A stretch of 64,000 nucleotides of DNA, from the NCBI GenBank assembly GCA_942486035.1, contig CALNXK010000031.1:1118501-1182500 (forward strand). The letters run 5' to 3'. The notes under the pieces were generated by a model. It searched no databases. It had not been told where the DNA came from and saw only the letters and a program-made list of their open reading frames with translations. The DNA is from Porites lobata. Taxonomy: Eukaryota > Cnidaria > Anthozoa > Scleractinia > Poritidae. Shown here in pieces: positions 33,056 to 45,400 of this stretch. Position numbers and translations under genes: made by a program. Numbering within the stretch: position 1 is the first letter of the stretch; every line of letters starts with the position of its first letter.

Positions 33056-33480
33056 TTATTTGTATCTAAAACTTTGTTTGTAGTAAGGATTGTAGGGTGG
33101 TGCACTAGGCTGAATTTCACCATAGCTTGGCGGAGGCGATTCGTAACGTGGGGGTATGCCCGTCAGCTGCATAGAGGTGCCAGGTTCAAGGACGTAAGGA
33201 GCCTTGTAGGGTTGAGGTTGCGGGCTATGCACTATTGAGCTGGGTGCTGTTGGTGGAATTCCTCGTCCAAAGCCTTCAGTCCTTGCAGTGGTCTTTGGGA
33301 TTCTTTCCCTCTTGAATAATTTCACCGCAATCAAAATAATCAAAATAATCACAACAATGAAACCAATTACCCCCAAAACAATGCCAGCAATAACACCAGC
33401 AGACATTCCACTTTTGTTACTACCTTCAGCTTTTTCATCTTTGTCCTTCGGAATGTCTGTGCTTCCGGGGGCTCTTTTCC
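33056..33480 (-). CDS. Copy 2 exon 14: transmembrane helix and cytoplasmic tail
   Basis: 141 codons including the stop, with a 9 nt in-frame gain in the helix (IILIILIAV). The tail has PPTAPSS (canonical PTAP in place of PSAP), PPRYESPPPSY (two overlapping-class PPxY motifs against one in copy 1) and QPSAPPYNPYY. The first Pro motif region differs most from copy 1 (GFGRGIPP against CIGRGVRP). Confidence 0.9.
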
Positions 33481-36400
33481 CTGTAAATAAAAGGAAAAAA
33501 GGTCAAACTATTACAATTTGCCCATGTAGCATTTATAGCGGAGCTCCTCGCGCGGCGCGAGGCGCCGCCCGTGGGCGGAGCGCCATAGCTAAGGAAATGT
33601 GGTAATCTACCCATCCAAGAAAATTTGGTAATCACGTGACGGTACACCGAGCGAGCGAGCGATCGAGCGACCGTCCGTCCGCACCACAGGCATACCAATG
33701 TAAAATAACTCAATCAACAGGTATGGCAAACCAAATGCGACTCAAGGTTTTATTTAGAAGAAAAAACAACAACAAAGTCGTGCCTTTTTCGGCGTTATTT
33801 TTTATGTTTACATTAACGTGGACAACAGAGAAAGAGCTAGAGCGAGTTATTGAAAACAAAGGAGATGAATTTCGTAGGAAAAACAACATGGAAACTCAAA
33901 GCGGGGGTGAGAAAATGAGAAATGCTAGCGACCAGCAAGGTGAAAATGAGCGGCAATGAAAAATAAAAGCGAACATGAACACAAGAAACAAAATATTGGG
34001 TAAGCACATACGACAATTCCTCCATAAAAACTAATGTGTAACTACTGTAGGAAGTGTGACGTTTTAGTCGTACAAAACAGCGTTGTAGTCGTGCAAAACA
34101 ACAACAAGGGAAAGACAAAAAAGCGTGCTGCACGTGCAAATTTGTCTTTTGCTAATTAGAAGAAAAAGTGTGCTGCACGTGCATTTTGTTTTTTTGCTAA
34201 TTAGATGTATTAGTCTTGAAGCCATTTTCATTGTCGTCCCCGTTTACCATTACACGAATTAATTTTCTTTTGTTTACACGTATTATTAACCAGAGCTTCG
34301 CTTTTAGCCCTGGCTAAATCGATATATTATAGCGAGGTGTACTATGTATTAACGTTAGTGTAGAGCGGAACCTGGGAACCCCTTACCAATTTGCATTTTT
34401 GCAACCTTACTCTAAATTACAATCCGAAAGTTATTACTCTATTGCCAATATTAATTCGTAGTTTAGACTATATTTTGCTCAACAGGATGTCTTTTAAATA
34501 TACTTTCTAAATTCTGCCCTTCGCTAGCATGCTTGAAGAACAACCTCTTTAAATAGATTTTCGTAACATGAGTAAAGGTTAAAACCATTAACAAGGCCTG
34601 TGACGTAAGGATGGAAATACAAATGTCGATGTGGAAAAAGAGATACATGAATTTGCAAGTGCAGATATAATACAAAGGGCAATGATGGTGCAGATTTAGT
34701 AAATATGAATGTGTAGATACTAAAGCAAAGTAGTAAAGATGAACGCGCAAGCGCGGTGAGGCTGTGGGCACAGAGGCAGCAGAGGTGAAGTGTAGGTGTG
34801 GAAGAAAACGCAGAAGAGAACACGTATAGGTGTTGGGACAAAAGTAGTATTACCAACGATAGAAGTTCAGTTATGGGAGCAGAAGAGGTAAATATGAAAG
34901 TACAGCTGCTGAGTAGAGCAACATAGACTGAAATTCAGGTTTGGAAGCTGAGTTGTAAAGATGTAAGTGCAGATCTGGAAGCAGAAACAGTATGGAAACA
35001 ATACGCCCAGGTGTAGGTGCAGAACAGCGGGGTTGCCACTCAACAGAAAGTTAAAAATTCCCTGACTTTTCACTGAAATTTAAACAGTTTTCATTGACCT
35101 TTTATTGATGAGAAACAATCGATGTTTACATTCGCTTTAGTTCTTTTTGCAGGCCATCGACATTTTTCTCTTCATATTCAACCTTTTTCCGCTTTTCGCG
35201 GAAAGAGAAGAAGGAATTATCAAGAAATCATATACAACGAATACCAATGACCACAAAATTACTACTACATTGAGTCGTAGAGTGTCAAATTGATCGCTTT
35301 GCTTGCTTTGCAGCATACGTTTAATCTTTGCCAAAGAAAATGCATTTCAAGTCTTGAAGAAAAGTTTTGATCTATAAACCGGAAAACAGAATTTTCTGAC
35401 TTTGACAATATCAAAAATTTTCCCTGACTTTTTAAAAAATTCCCTAACTTTTCCCTGACCTTGAAAATTTTTGGTTTTCCCTGACTTTTCCCTGACCGTG
35501 GAAACCCTGAACAGGGAAAATGAAAGTGCAAGAGTAGCAACAGAAGCAGTGGAGAAATCAGTGCAGGAATAGGAGCAGAAACAGCAGAGATGAAAGTGCA
35601 GGTGTGGGAGCTGACACAGTAAAAATGAAAGTGCAAGTGTGGATGCAGAAACAGTAAAGATGGAAGAGCAGGTGTGGAAACATAAATAGTAAAAATGGAA
35701 AAGCTGGCGTGGGAATAGAAACAGTAGAAATGGAAGTGCAGGTGTGGGAACAGAACCAGTCAGTAAAGATGGAAGTACAGGGGTGGTAACAAAAACACTA
35801 GAGATGGAAATGCTGATGTTGGAGCAGGAACAGTAAATATGTAAGTGCAGGTGTTGGAGCAGAAACAGTGGAAATGAAAGTGCAGGTGTGGGAGCTGACA
35901 CAGTAAAAATGAAAGTGCAAGTGTGGGTACAGAAACAGTAAAGATGGAAGAGCAGGTGTGGAAACATAAATAGTAAAAATGGAAAAGCTGGAGTGGGAAT
36001 AGAAACAGTAGAAATGGAACTGCAGGTGTGGGAACAGAACCAATCAGTAAAGATGGAAGCACAGAGGTGGTAACAAAAACAGTAGAGACGGAAATGCTGA
36101 TGTTGGAGCAGAAACAGTAAATATGGAAGTGCAGGTGTTGGAGTAGAAACAGGGGAAATGAAACTGCAAGTGTTGGAGCAGAAACAGGAAACTCAAGTGT
36201 TGTTAGTATTTATAACTTAAAAGTTATAAATACTTCTAGAAGTTCTTGGTGGAGGAGTGCCGCTCGGTTCTCCAAAGTTTGAGCTTCACCAAATTAATAA
36301 TGCTATTTTCTACACCTATTTTTAGACGTGGTCTCGGTCTCTAACATCTATAGGTGTAAATCATGTCATCGTCGCTTAGAATATATAACACTGGATGATA

Positions 36401-39400
36401 TTTCGGTTATTATTCACGTATATGTAAGTAGCCCCTCCCCTTTAAATACAGCTTTTTTGCATCGCAGAATGCCTCTATATTAACCTTCTCGTCTGGGATC
36501 TTCATTTTCTCATATCCTAAGACTTTCAAATGGAATTGTGGCATCTAAAAGAATTTCACTCTCACTAACACCAGTACTAGTAATACTATTTTTTTGTATT
36601 CGGTGCCTCTCAATTTCATATCTTCTATTGCAATGGGCTTAAAACTATATATTGAATTATATACTAACTCCTCCTTTTTTGTAAAATTCAGAGTTTCATT
36701 TTTAGATGCCTTGAGTAGCGGCATAACCTCCCTTACTCTTGTAGTATGCTTTCCTTCTCCACTTGACGCTGACGTTGGGAAGAATAGACTGCGTGATCAG
36801 CCAAAGGAATGTTTGTGTGTGAGGCAAGGAGCTGGGACTTCTGTTTTATGCAACTTCGCTATCCCTTTCTCTCAATTTTACCTTTCTAAAGCTGTTTTTA
36901 TATACACAGTTCATAGTCCACGTCTTATACCTAGTCTGTGTTTTACACTCAGTTCGCAGTCTGCAGTCTGCGTTTTATACCGACCGCAGATGGAAATGCT
37001 GGTGTGGGGGCAGAAAGAGTAGAGATGGAATTGAAGATGTGGGAGCAGAACGAAACAGTAATGATAAAAGTGCGGACGTGATAGCAGAGATTGTATTTAT
37101 AGAAGTGTAAGTATACGTGTGGGTGAAGAATCAAACAGTTAAGATGGAAGTGCAGACGTGGTAACAGATACAGTAAAGATGGAAGTTCTGGTGTTGGTGC
37201 AGAAACAAACAGTAAAGACGGAGGTGCAGATACTGTAGTAGAGACAGTAAAGATAGAAGTGCAGGTGTGGTAGCAGAGACATTAAAGATGGAAGTGCAGT
37301 TTTGGATGTAGAAACAAACAGTTAAGATAGAAGTGGAGATGTGTCAGCATGTAAAGACAGTAAAGGATGAAGTGCAGGTGATGGGGCTAAGGATGAGGGA
37401 GTGTGGGAGCAGAGGGAGTAGAGATGGTAGGGTGGCCAAGCGTCGGAGGAAAAGCACTCCATATTGATTTCAGAGGTTGGAGCAGAAGTAGCAAAATTAC
37501 AATTGTGGGAACGTGGTTAAGATGCAACTATAGGTTCGTGTTCAGATGCAGTAAAAAGGCAGGTGAGGATAAAGAACCAGATGCAGTAAAGATAAAGGTG
37601 CGGTTGCAGCTACCGTTGAGGCTAAAGACAAAAAACAGGTAAAAACGTAACGAACATCCTAATGATGATGACACGTTTGTTACTTTCATTATTGTATATC
37701 AACTCGTTCTATTGCAAATTATTATTCATTCAAAATATATCTCCGTTTCTAATTGGCTAAAATCACATGCATAATTCTTCATAACCAGCTACTGTTGACC
37801 AAACTTGGAAGAAATTTGCCATATTGAACCGATGAGGTCAAAAGTGCAGCTAAATTGCAGATTATTGAACCGCTAACCAAGAAGACCTGGGGACGAGTTT
37901 AAGTTGTTTTCGAAGTGAGTGATGGCGGAACATTTCACTCGTTTCACGGCGAACTGTTGTCTAAAAACAAGGTAAGAACAGCAAGAAGACAACTCGACGG
38001 ACGACATCTGCTAGTTGGAGTATATTTGCAGACCTGAACATCCCTTTATCTCCTAACCTTCCCGATAAAGATGCACTATCGATATCAACTTAACATCGAC
38101 GGAGGTAAGCACGTTTTTGCTTGTTTTTAAACTTGGAATTATTTGGAATGAATAATAAAAGTATAATTCTTCAAATCCTACGAAAGCCAAATTCAATAAT
38201 TGCTAATTATCATTCATTCAAATTTTTTTTTTCATTCAAAAGTTTTTTTTTTCCCGTTTCTGATTGGGTAAAACCACACGCATAATTCACCATAACCAGC
38301 GGCTGAACTGTCTTATTGAACCGATGACGTCAAAATGACGTCATGGGTTCTAAAATTTGTCATATTGAATCGTTGACCGAGGAAACCTGGAGACAAGGTT
38401 GAGTTATTTTGGTTGTTTGAACAAAATGGCGGAATTGTCGGACGGACATTGTACTCGTTTCATGGCAAAATATTGTCTAAAAACATAGTAAGAACAGCGA
38501 GAAGTCAACTCGACGGACAACATCTGCTGTTTGGAGTATATTTGCAGACCTGAGCAGACCTTTATCCGCTAAATTCCCTGAAAAAGATGCACTATCGATG
38601 TGAATTTAACATCGACCGAGGTAAGCATTTTTAGCTTGTTTTTAAAGTTGGAATTATTTTGAATGAATAATAAAATAATTATTGAATTCGGCTATCGCAG
38701 GATATGAAGAATTCTGCAGATCTCGGAGGGTGTTATCAACCACCGCCTTCGGCCTCGGTGGATAACACCCTCCTCGATCTGCAGAATTCTTCATATCCTT
38801 AACTCAGCCTCATTCAATAATTGCAAATTATCTCTCTAATAATGATAGCATGTATTACCTTCCGTTCCTCCGTAACATGAACTGATATTGGCGCAGTATT
38901 TTTTATTAAGAGGAGCGTCGTTCTTATCGCGGACACACCAGTAACAGCCCACAACTCCATCACAAGAGTTCGAATTTAACTTTTTGTCGCACTGAGGATC
39001 AAAGCACTTCAGCAAACCCTTTATGGAAGGATCATTTACTTGTTCAGAAGGGACAACAGGCGCTGGTACTGGGCAAATAGACACACTGTAGGCAAAAAAA
39101 GAGAGAAAAAGTTCACCTTTTCTATAAATTAACTGTTATTTTGAATATTACGGGATAAAGGTTGACCTGGGTAAGTATTTAGGTAAAGCCTTAACGAAAA
39201 GATCACTTACTTGATTTCGGGGTTACGCTAAAGAAAGAAATATAATAAAATACCGCCAGAAAAGAAGTACAGGTCATAAAGCCAAGTAATCTCTTAAAAA
39301 TTATTCGATAAGAAAATATAAATATCCTGAAATCACGAAGCCTTGCCATTAATTAATAGCAAATAGGCCACTGTTCACGAGTAACTATTAATTCTTTGGA

Positions 39401-42400
39401 TAGGTATACCTCATACTTATGATTATGAAATGATTAGATGTCACACATAGGCTTATTTTAGTCCTAGTACACCTGTACATTTAACATAATACCAAATTTA
39501 GTTAAAGCTCCAATATCTGGTTTGTTTGTTTGTTTTTTTTTTTAATTTGTGTTTTCTTGTTTTGTTGTTGTTTTTCATTTCGTTATTGTTTTTTTTTTTC
39601 TTGGTAAATATTCGTAGCCCATTCATCTTTCGATCTGGCACATACCCGACGTTTAAAGGGGCTGTGTCACGGAAGTCCAGTTCATTTTGTTTAATATTGC
39701 CAATTACTCGCCCTCAATCGCTATGGAACTTAAAGTAAGCAAAGAAATTAAAGGTAAATGACAAAATTAGAGATCCGAGACAAACAAATATGTCTCTTGA
39801 GCATTATTTTTGAAGCTGCAAGCAGCAGGGATCAACTTTGAAAAAGTGTTAGGCTGAACAGTTTTCAAAAACCCTAATGGGCCATTTTACAGTTGTTGGC
39901 TTGGTGCCCTAGCCTTTGAGAGAACGTGAGGCTGAGGTTGACCTCGTTTTGATACAAACCTCATTCCTTTTATAATGTAAATTTTGCTTAAAAAATATTA
40001 GTTAGCATAAGAAAGACATGATTTACAGGGGCGGATCCATGATTTTTTTTAGGAGGGGGTGCTCTCGTCTCTTGCTCTACTTCAACACCAATAAACCACA
40101 TAGTTTTTTTTTGCAGAATACCAGTTGTATTAGAAAACCGCAGGTCATCTCAGGGGGGGGGGGGGGTGCGCACCCCCTGCACCCCCCCCCTAGATCCGCC
40201 CCTGATTTACATAATAAAGCAGGAAGGGCTGTATCAAAACAAGGTCAACTCCAGCCTCATTTTCATCTGCAACTATAAAATGGGCTATTTCAATCCGTTT
40301 CAGTCTTTTTCGGTTTTGCCCATCCGTGGCATCTGTTGTTTCTGTTATGCTATTTTAACCTTCCTGTAAAGTTTTAAGCGGTTATTTTTATGTTTCTCTT
40401 AATTTAACGGACATTTTGTAATTTCATAATTTGGCTGAATTTCGTGACACAGCTCCTTTAACCATTAAAAGTCAATAAAGCTAGTGTGTAAAATAATCGT
40501 CAACGTGATTGTCTTATTTTTTGAAATGTGCTTACCTGCTGGCTGGGAATTCATTTCTGCAGTAACGAAAGTCAAGCCTTGAAATGCATGGACACTCGCA
40601 ACTTGACACCGGTGGATTGGAGCATTCTCTGTTGGTTCCGCACGTGATGCAACTTCCAGATGAACAGGAATCATCCCGCTTTTTGATACCTAGACGAGAA
40701 CGACATTCACGATGAAGGCAAATATTAAGTGTTCACCAGCCCCTTATGCTTCCAGGTTTTCTTACTTCGAATATCATCTCTCTAAAGTAAAATGACAATT
40801 TTACTCAAGATCACTTAACTTTCCAGAGAAAACTTACCTAAAAATGCATTACTTCCACCAACTTTAGCAAGCTGGTATTGCCTACATCGCTGTCCTGTTG
40901 TCAGTGTGTTGAGGCCTCGAAACGGGATGCTCAGCTCGTAGAAATTTTCCGTTTGAATTTTTTCCAAGTGTCTACATTTTTTCTTTACTAAATGTCCTTT
41001 CTTTAAAAGGTCCTCGGCTATCTCTTTTTCTTTTGCTGTTATGTGGACGTACTCCAGATCTTTTGCTTTAATGTCTGGCGACAAAAAGTCTTTGTGCATG
41101 ACGAGAAAACCAGCTCCGTCTAACACAAAGCATTCGTAGTTGCCATCTTTGCAGCTGGGAAAAGTGTCCGTTAGGAGTCTGACGGGAAATATGTATTTTA
41201 ATTTAGTATGCTTGTGAAAGTCTGGTGGTAAACGCCACATTATCTTCGCGACAAAAGGTATTCTTAACAAAAGGCCTTATTGGCTCTGCCACGACAGTGT
41301 AAAAAAAGATAAATCACCTACACAAATTTTCTAGTTGACATAAAAAACACACACCCAGAAAAAAGAGCAAAATATTAACTTACTTATGAAAATAAGACAA
41401 AGGAAAGTCTGCACCCATAACACCAACGACCTGGTCATTTGCGCTGTGTTTGTGAGTAGCTTCACCGCGGTATACAGTATGCGAAGCGGTTATAACTACT
41501 CCTGATCCAAATGCGTCTATGTAAGGAGTGGACAAAGAGACACGCCCCGTGTTTCTGAGCGCGGCATGGTACCTATTGTAAAAGTAAAAACATATCCAGT
41601 TAGTCTAAAGCCGAAGTATCGTCCTGCACATTATTTCGCGTCAAAGGTGCGTTTATTACCTTAAGGTCTACAACGGATGGGGAGGGTGGGAAAGTCAAAG
41701 TCTGCGATTATTTAAAGGGTAAAGAGTTCTTCTTTTACGTCTATAGCTCGAAATAGTCATTTGACCGTAACAGAGCTGCGGCCCACGATGCGCTCACTTC
41801 ACTCCCCCCACCACCCTCTCTCTCTCTCCATCAGTGTTTTTAAAGCTATACGGAAAGGAAACAAGCCAGAAGGCAGGATTTGAAGTCGCAACTGGGAATC
41901 GAACTCAGGACCTCCCGCACAGAAGGCCGCGCAGTATCCCGTGCTAATCCTAAATCCTTCAAATTAACTAGGCGTCTTCTCTTTAGGAGTTGTTTATGTT
42001 GTGATAGACACATTTTGGCAAACTCTAAATGACAGTCGGATTTATCGCCATAAACTGTATGAGGTTAAGCCATTTTAAAAAATGGCTTTATATCTGACTG
42101 TCAATTAGAGTTTGCTAACATGTGTTTATCATAACATGAAAGTAAAAATGAAATAATCACAGCTCTTTGTACCAAAATAATATAACTTGTTAATAGTACC
42201 AAGATCTCTAGAAGTAGACCTAGTTTTGAGGAGGGAGGACTAAAGTAATCGTATTACCATGGTCGTTTCGTTGGATCAAATGATTTTGCAATTAATGTCC
42301 CAGGTGTTAGTCTAAACACACCGTTGGCTGTGCCAAAATATCTCCACACCAAGTACTTTGTATAGTCCGCCTTTTCGCGTAACCAAATGTCATCGACCTT

Positions 42401-45400
42401 GCTTGAAACCAGCACTGTGTCTCTAACGCCTAGTTTGAACCCAGGATTAATCGCGCTTGAACTTGTCATGTACGATTTGTATGACTTCACTCGGGACACC
42501 GTCTCGTCCAAACCTAAGTAGGAATAGGGGTCTTCGAAGGCCTCAGCACCAAACTTCACAACAGTTATTCCTTTAAATGAGTAAAAGGTTTAGGTTAGAA
42601 GTTTCAAAGCATGGCTTACTGAACGGAACTTTGAAAGTAGTTAGATCTTCACGAGCGGACAACATATCGTGGGAACAGTACACCGTTAACATCACAAGTC
42701 ATAGATTTTACAATGTTGCCCGCTCAAAGACTCTTGGCGGATAAAAAATTTTATTGTTTGATATCTTGTGACCTGGGAGAAAAAGATAACAACGCGCGTC
42801 GTTAAAAAATTAAACAACAACAGAAACGAAAAAAAGCAGGCCCCAGTTATTCAAAAGGTGAATAAGTAAACGTCATATTTATCCAGTAGATAAAGCAACT
42901 GGTTTTCTCCAAGTACTTATCTTTTGGATAATGATTTATGCGGTGGATGGTAATCTTCCGGTGGATAGCATTATTCACCTTTCTAACAACTGGGGCAGCC
43001 ACGTAACAAGACGTAATTATAAAAATGGGTGTACAAGCATTACAGGAGGGAAAATTCGATCACTTAATGCTGGACTGGACGCGGGATAACCTTGCAGCTG
43101 CCTCATATTTAGTCGATTGCTATCGCACAGATCATGGTATCCCTTTTTTTTTTGTATGTTTAGCGCTAGGCATGGATTAAGTTCATGTCAGTAGTTTTTA
43201 CAGAAATACAAGAAATTTGAAAAAGCTTGAATATTCCCACTTAAACGATCGCCACTGTGATCGGTCTCGTGAAGTTTCTCTTTAATTCTTTCCCAAAAAC
43301 AATAACACCATTATTGCCAAGTTCATAAAAGGTTCCATAGGAAAATATTTTTCAGGAAGTTTTCACTTCGCAGTAGTTTATCAGCAATCAAGTTTTTGTT
43401 TATTCATTATTTCGTTTAACTTACCTTTAGCTGCATATCTAGTAAAATGAGCGCAGGGTTCATCCGGCCTTACTAAATCCAAACGATGATAGAGAAATTT
43501 AAAATCTGAAAATAAATTAAGGAAGCAAAAGCAAATTACAATAAAAATTAAGATGAAAAAGTTAAAGCTAGTTCAACGCAACAAGTACTTATGATTCTTG
43601 TGACAAAATTTCTTGAAGTACTATTAAGGACGTTAAGACTGAAAAAACGCGAGCCCTTTGCTGACTTTTTTTCTGTGCCTCTTTTATGAAATACCAGTTA
43701 AATTTGTGTGACAAAGAAGCATACGAACAAACCTCGAAAACATGAAGAAATGAGGACTAAGCTTTGGTGGACAGTTTCATACGAATCACATCTCCTGATT
43801 TGGTACCTTTGTTAGCAGGAATGCGGGAAAGGTTTATTTAGCACAGAAACACCACGCAAAATTAGGCTTGCGGTCTCCTCTCGTCTTGCGCAACCAAGAA
43901 TGTTCAATGCGATAAGTCATGCTAATGATGACAACAATAGAGACGATAGTTATAACGATGACGACGGAGATTGTCAGGCTAAGGAGAAGTTCATTTGAGG
44001 AGAACTTATTCAGCAGAATGCATTTCCGTGGAGAATGGGGAAAGGCAAGACGAAACGAAGATAAAGCGAAGGTAAGGCCTCCTCTAAGCAGTCTTGCGCC
44101 ATCTCCTTCCGTCTCTTCCATTTAGAACGTATTTTACCTACTCCTTAAAGACGGTTTTATACTCTACTTATTGAGAAATCTAATACAACTGATGGCTGAT
44201 TGCGTTCCCTGTCATCAAGATCTATATTCAATTTTCCCGATTCTACAAACTCGTCTTTTTATCGATGAACACGAAACATCAGTCTTCCTTTATATTTAGA
44301 ACTTTACTTGTATGTTGATAATATGGTAATGTACTTACCTGAAGGAATACTTTGAGTTGAGAGTGTTTCATCCTTATCGCCATCTGCCACCACAATTCCA
44401 ACGGTGAATTTGGTTTTTTCAACTGCTCTCCAGAAGTACGTAGATGGTACATCTAAAACTGAAACTCCTTCCTTGATTTTCCCACCACGAGCAAGAAACC
44501 GCTTTGACGTAAATGACTTTACCCCGGATCCACCGCTATCAGAGCGAAAAATAACATAATAGAAAGCGTAATGGATATAAAAGTTAATGGATTCCTCTCG
44601 TACCCCTAAGAATAAGTAGTTTTCTCGGCACTAACTCTAGAAAGCACTTACACTTTGATAGAGTTGAAAATCTCATTAAATTCAGGTTCTGGTTCCAAAG
44701 CTGTAATGTCCATAAAAACTGGGTCACCGTAGACGTCTGAAGGGGCTGGGAGAAGAGGGTGCATCATGGTCCTTCCAGAACTATCCGCCATCCAGGCATA
44801 ACTTCGCTGACCTCTTTGAAAATATGTAACTTCAGACAGAAGATCTGCCATGCTAATATCTGTCCCAACAACACCGATGAATTTTCCTTGATGATAACAT
44901 GGCAGTGTTATCGAAGTTAACAGACCTGTAGGAATAGGAAAACCAATGAGACACCATAAAAGTAGGAAATTATAGGAATACTAGCAAGTGTGCATATATG
45001 TTGACATCTAAATATATATTGTAGATAAAAAATTAAGAAATTAATTTCTTTCTGAGGTTATCCAACTTTCGCCATAAGAAAGACGAAAACTGAATTCCTT
45101 CTGAAAAAAAAAACGACCTGAACCTGTTATCATTTGAAAACAAATAACTGGTCTGCAGAGGACTTAAAAAACACGTCAACTACATGAGTTAGTATGTAGT
45201 AAGTGTGAGATTTCACATGCTCTTATAGTTACATGCGCTAACATGAATGACGGACGTAATGACAGACGAATTGGTCACAACCAAGTATTTCCTGGATGCA
45301 CAGATAACCAAATTTTGTTATTCATGGTGCTTTGTTGGCCGCGCTTCGAGGGCGCAAGAGCTCCACTATGACGTCTTAGCCCAATTTACAGCTTTAGTTG

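Larger units (their letters stand above)
34750..37640. repeat. 35 bp minisatellite in intron 13 (copy 2 array, interrupted)
   Basis: Same 35 bp unit as copy 1, in three blocks: 34750-35028, 35510-36190 and 36985-37640. The first two are split by a TE-like insertion (35029-35509) and the last two by an unrelated segment (36191-36984). A higher-order repeat of 284 bp is visible: the block from 35601 recurs from 35885, eight 35 bp units plus a 4 bp CAGT insertion. The array is several-fold larger than in copy 1. Confidence 0.9.

Noticed and set aside
34750..36190. CRISPR-like array (35 bp repeats)
   Set aside because: The repeats are contiguous with no unique spacers of fixed size, and they lie in a eukaryotic intron. 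This is a minisatellite.
34463..37134. Many reverse-strand open frames with HLHF/CFCSHT/LLFLL residues
   Set aside because: They are translations of the 35 bp minisatellite, whose reverse strand lacks stops. Frame and composition cycle with the repeat and nothing is conserved as protein.
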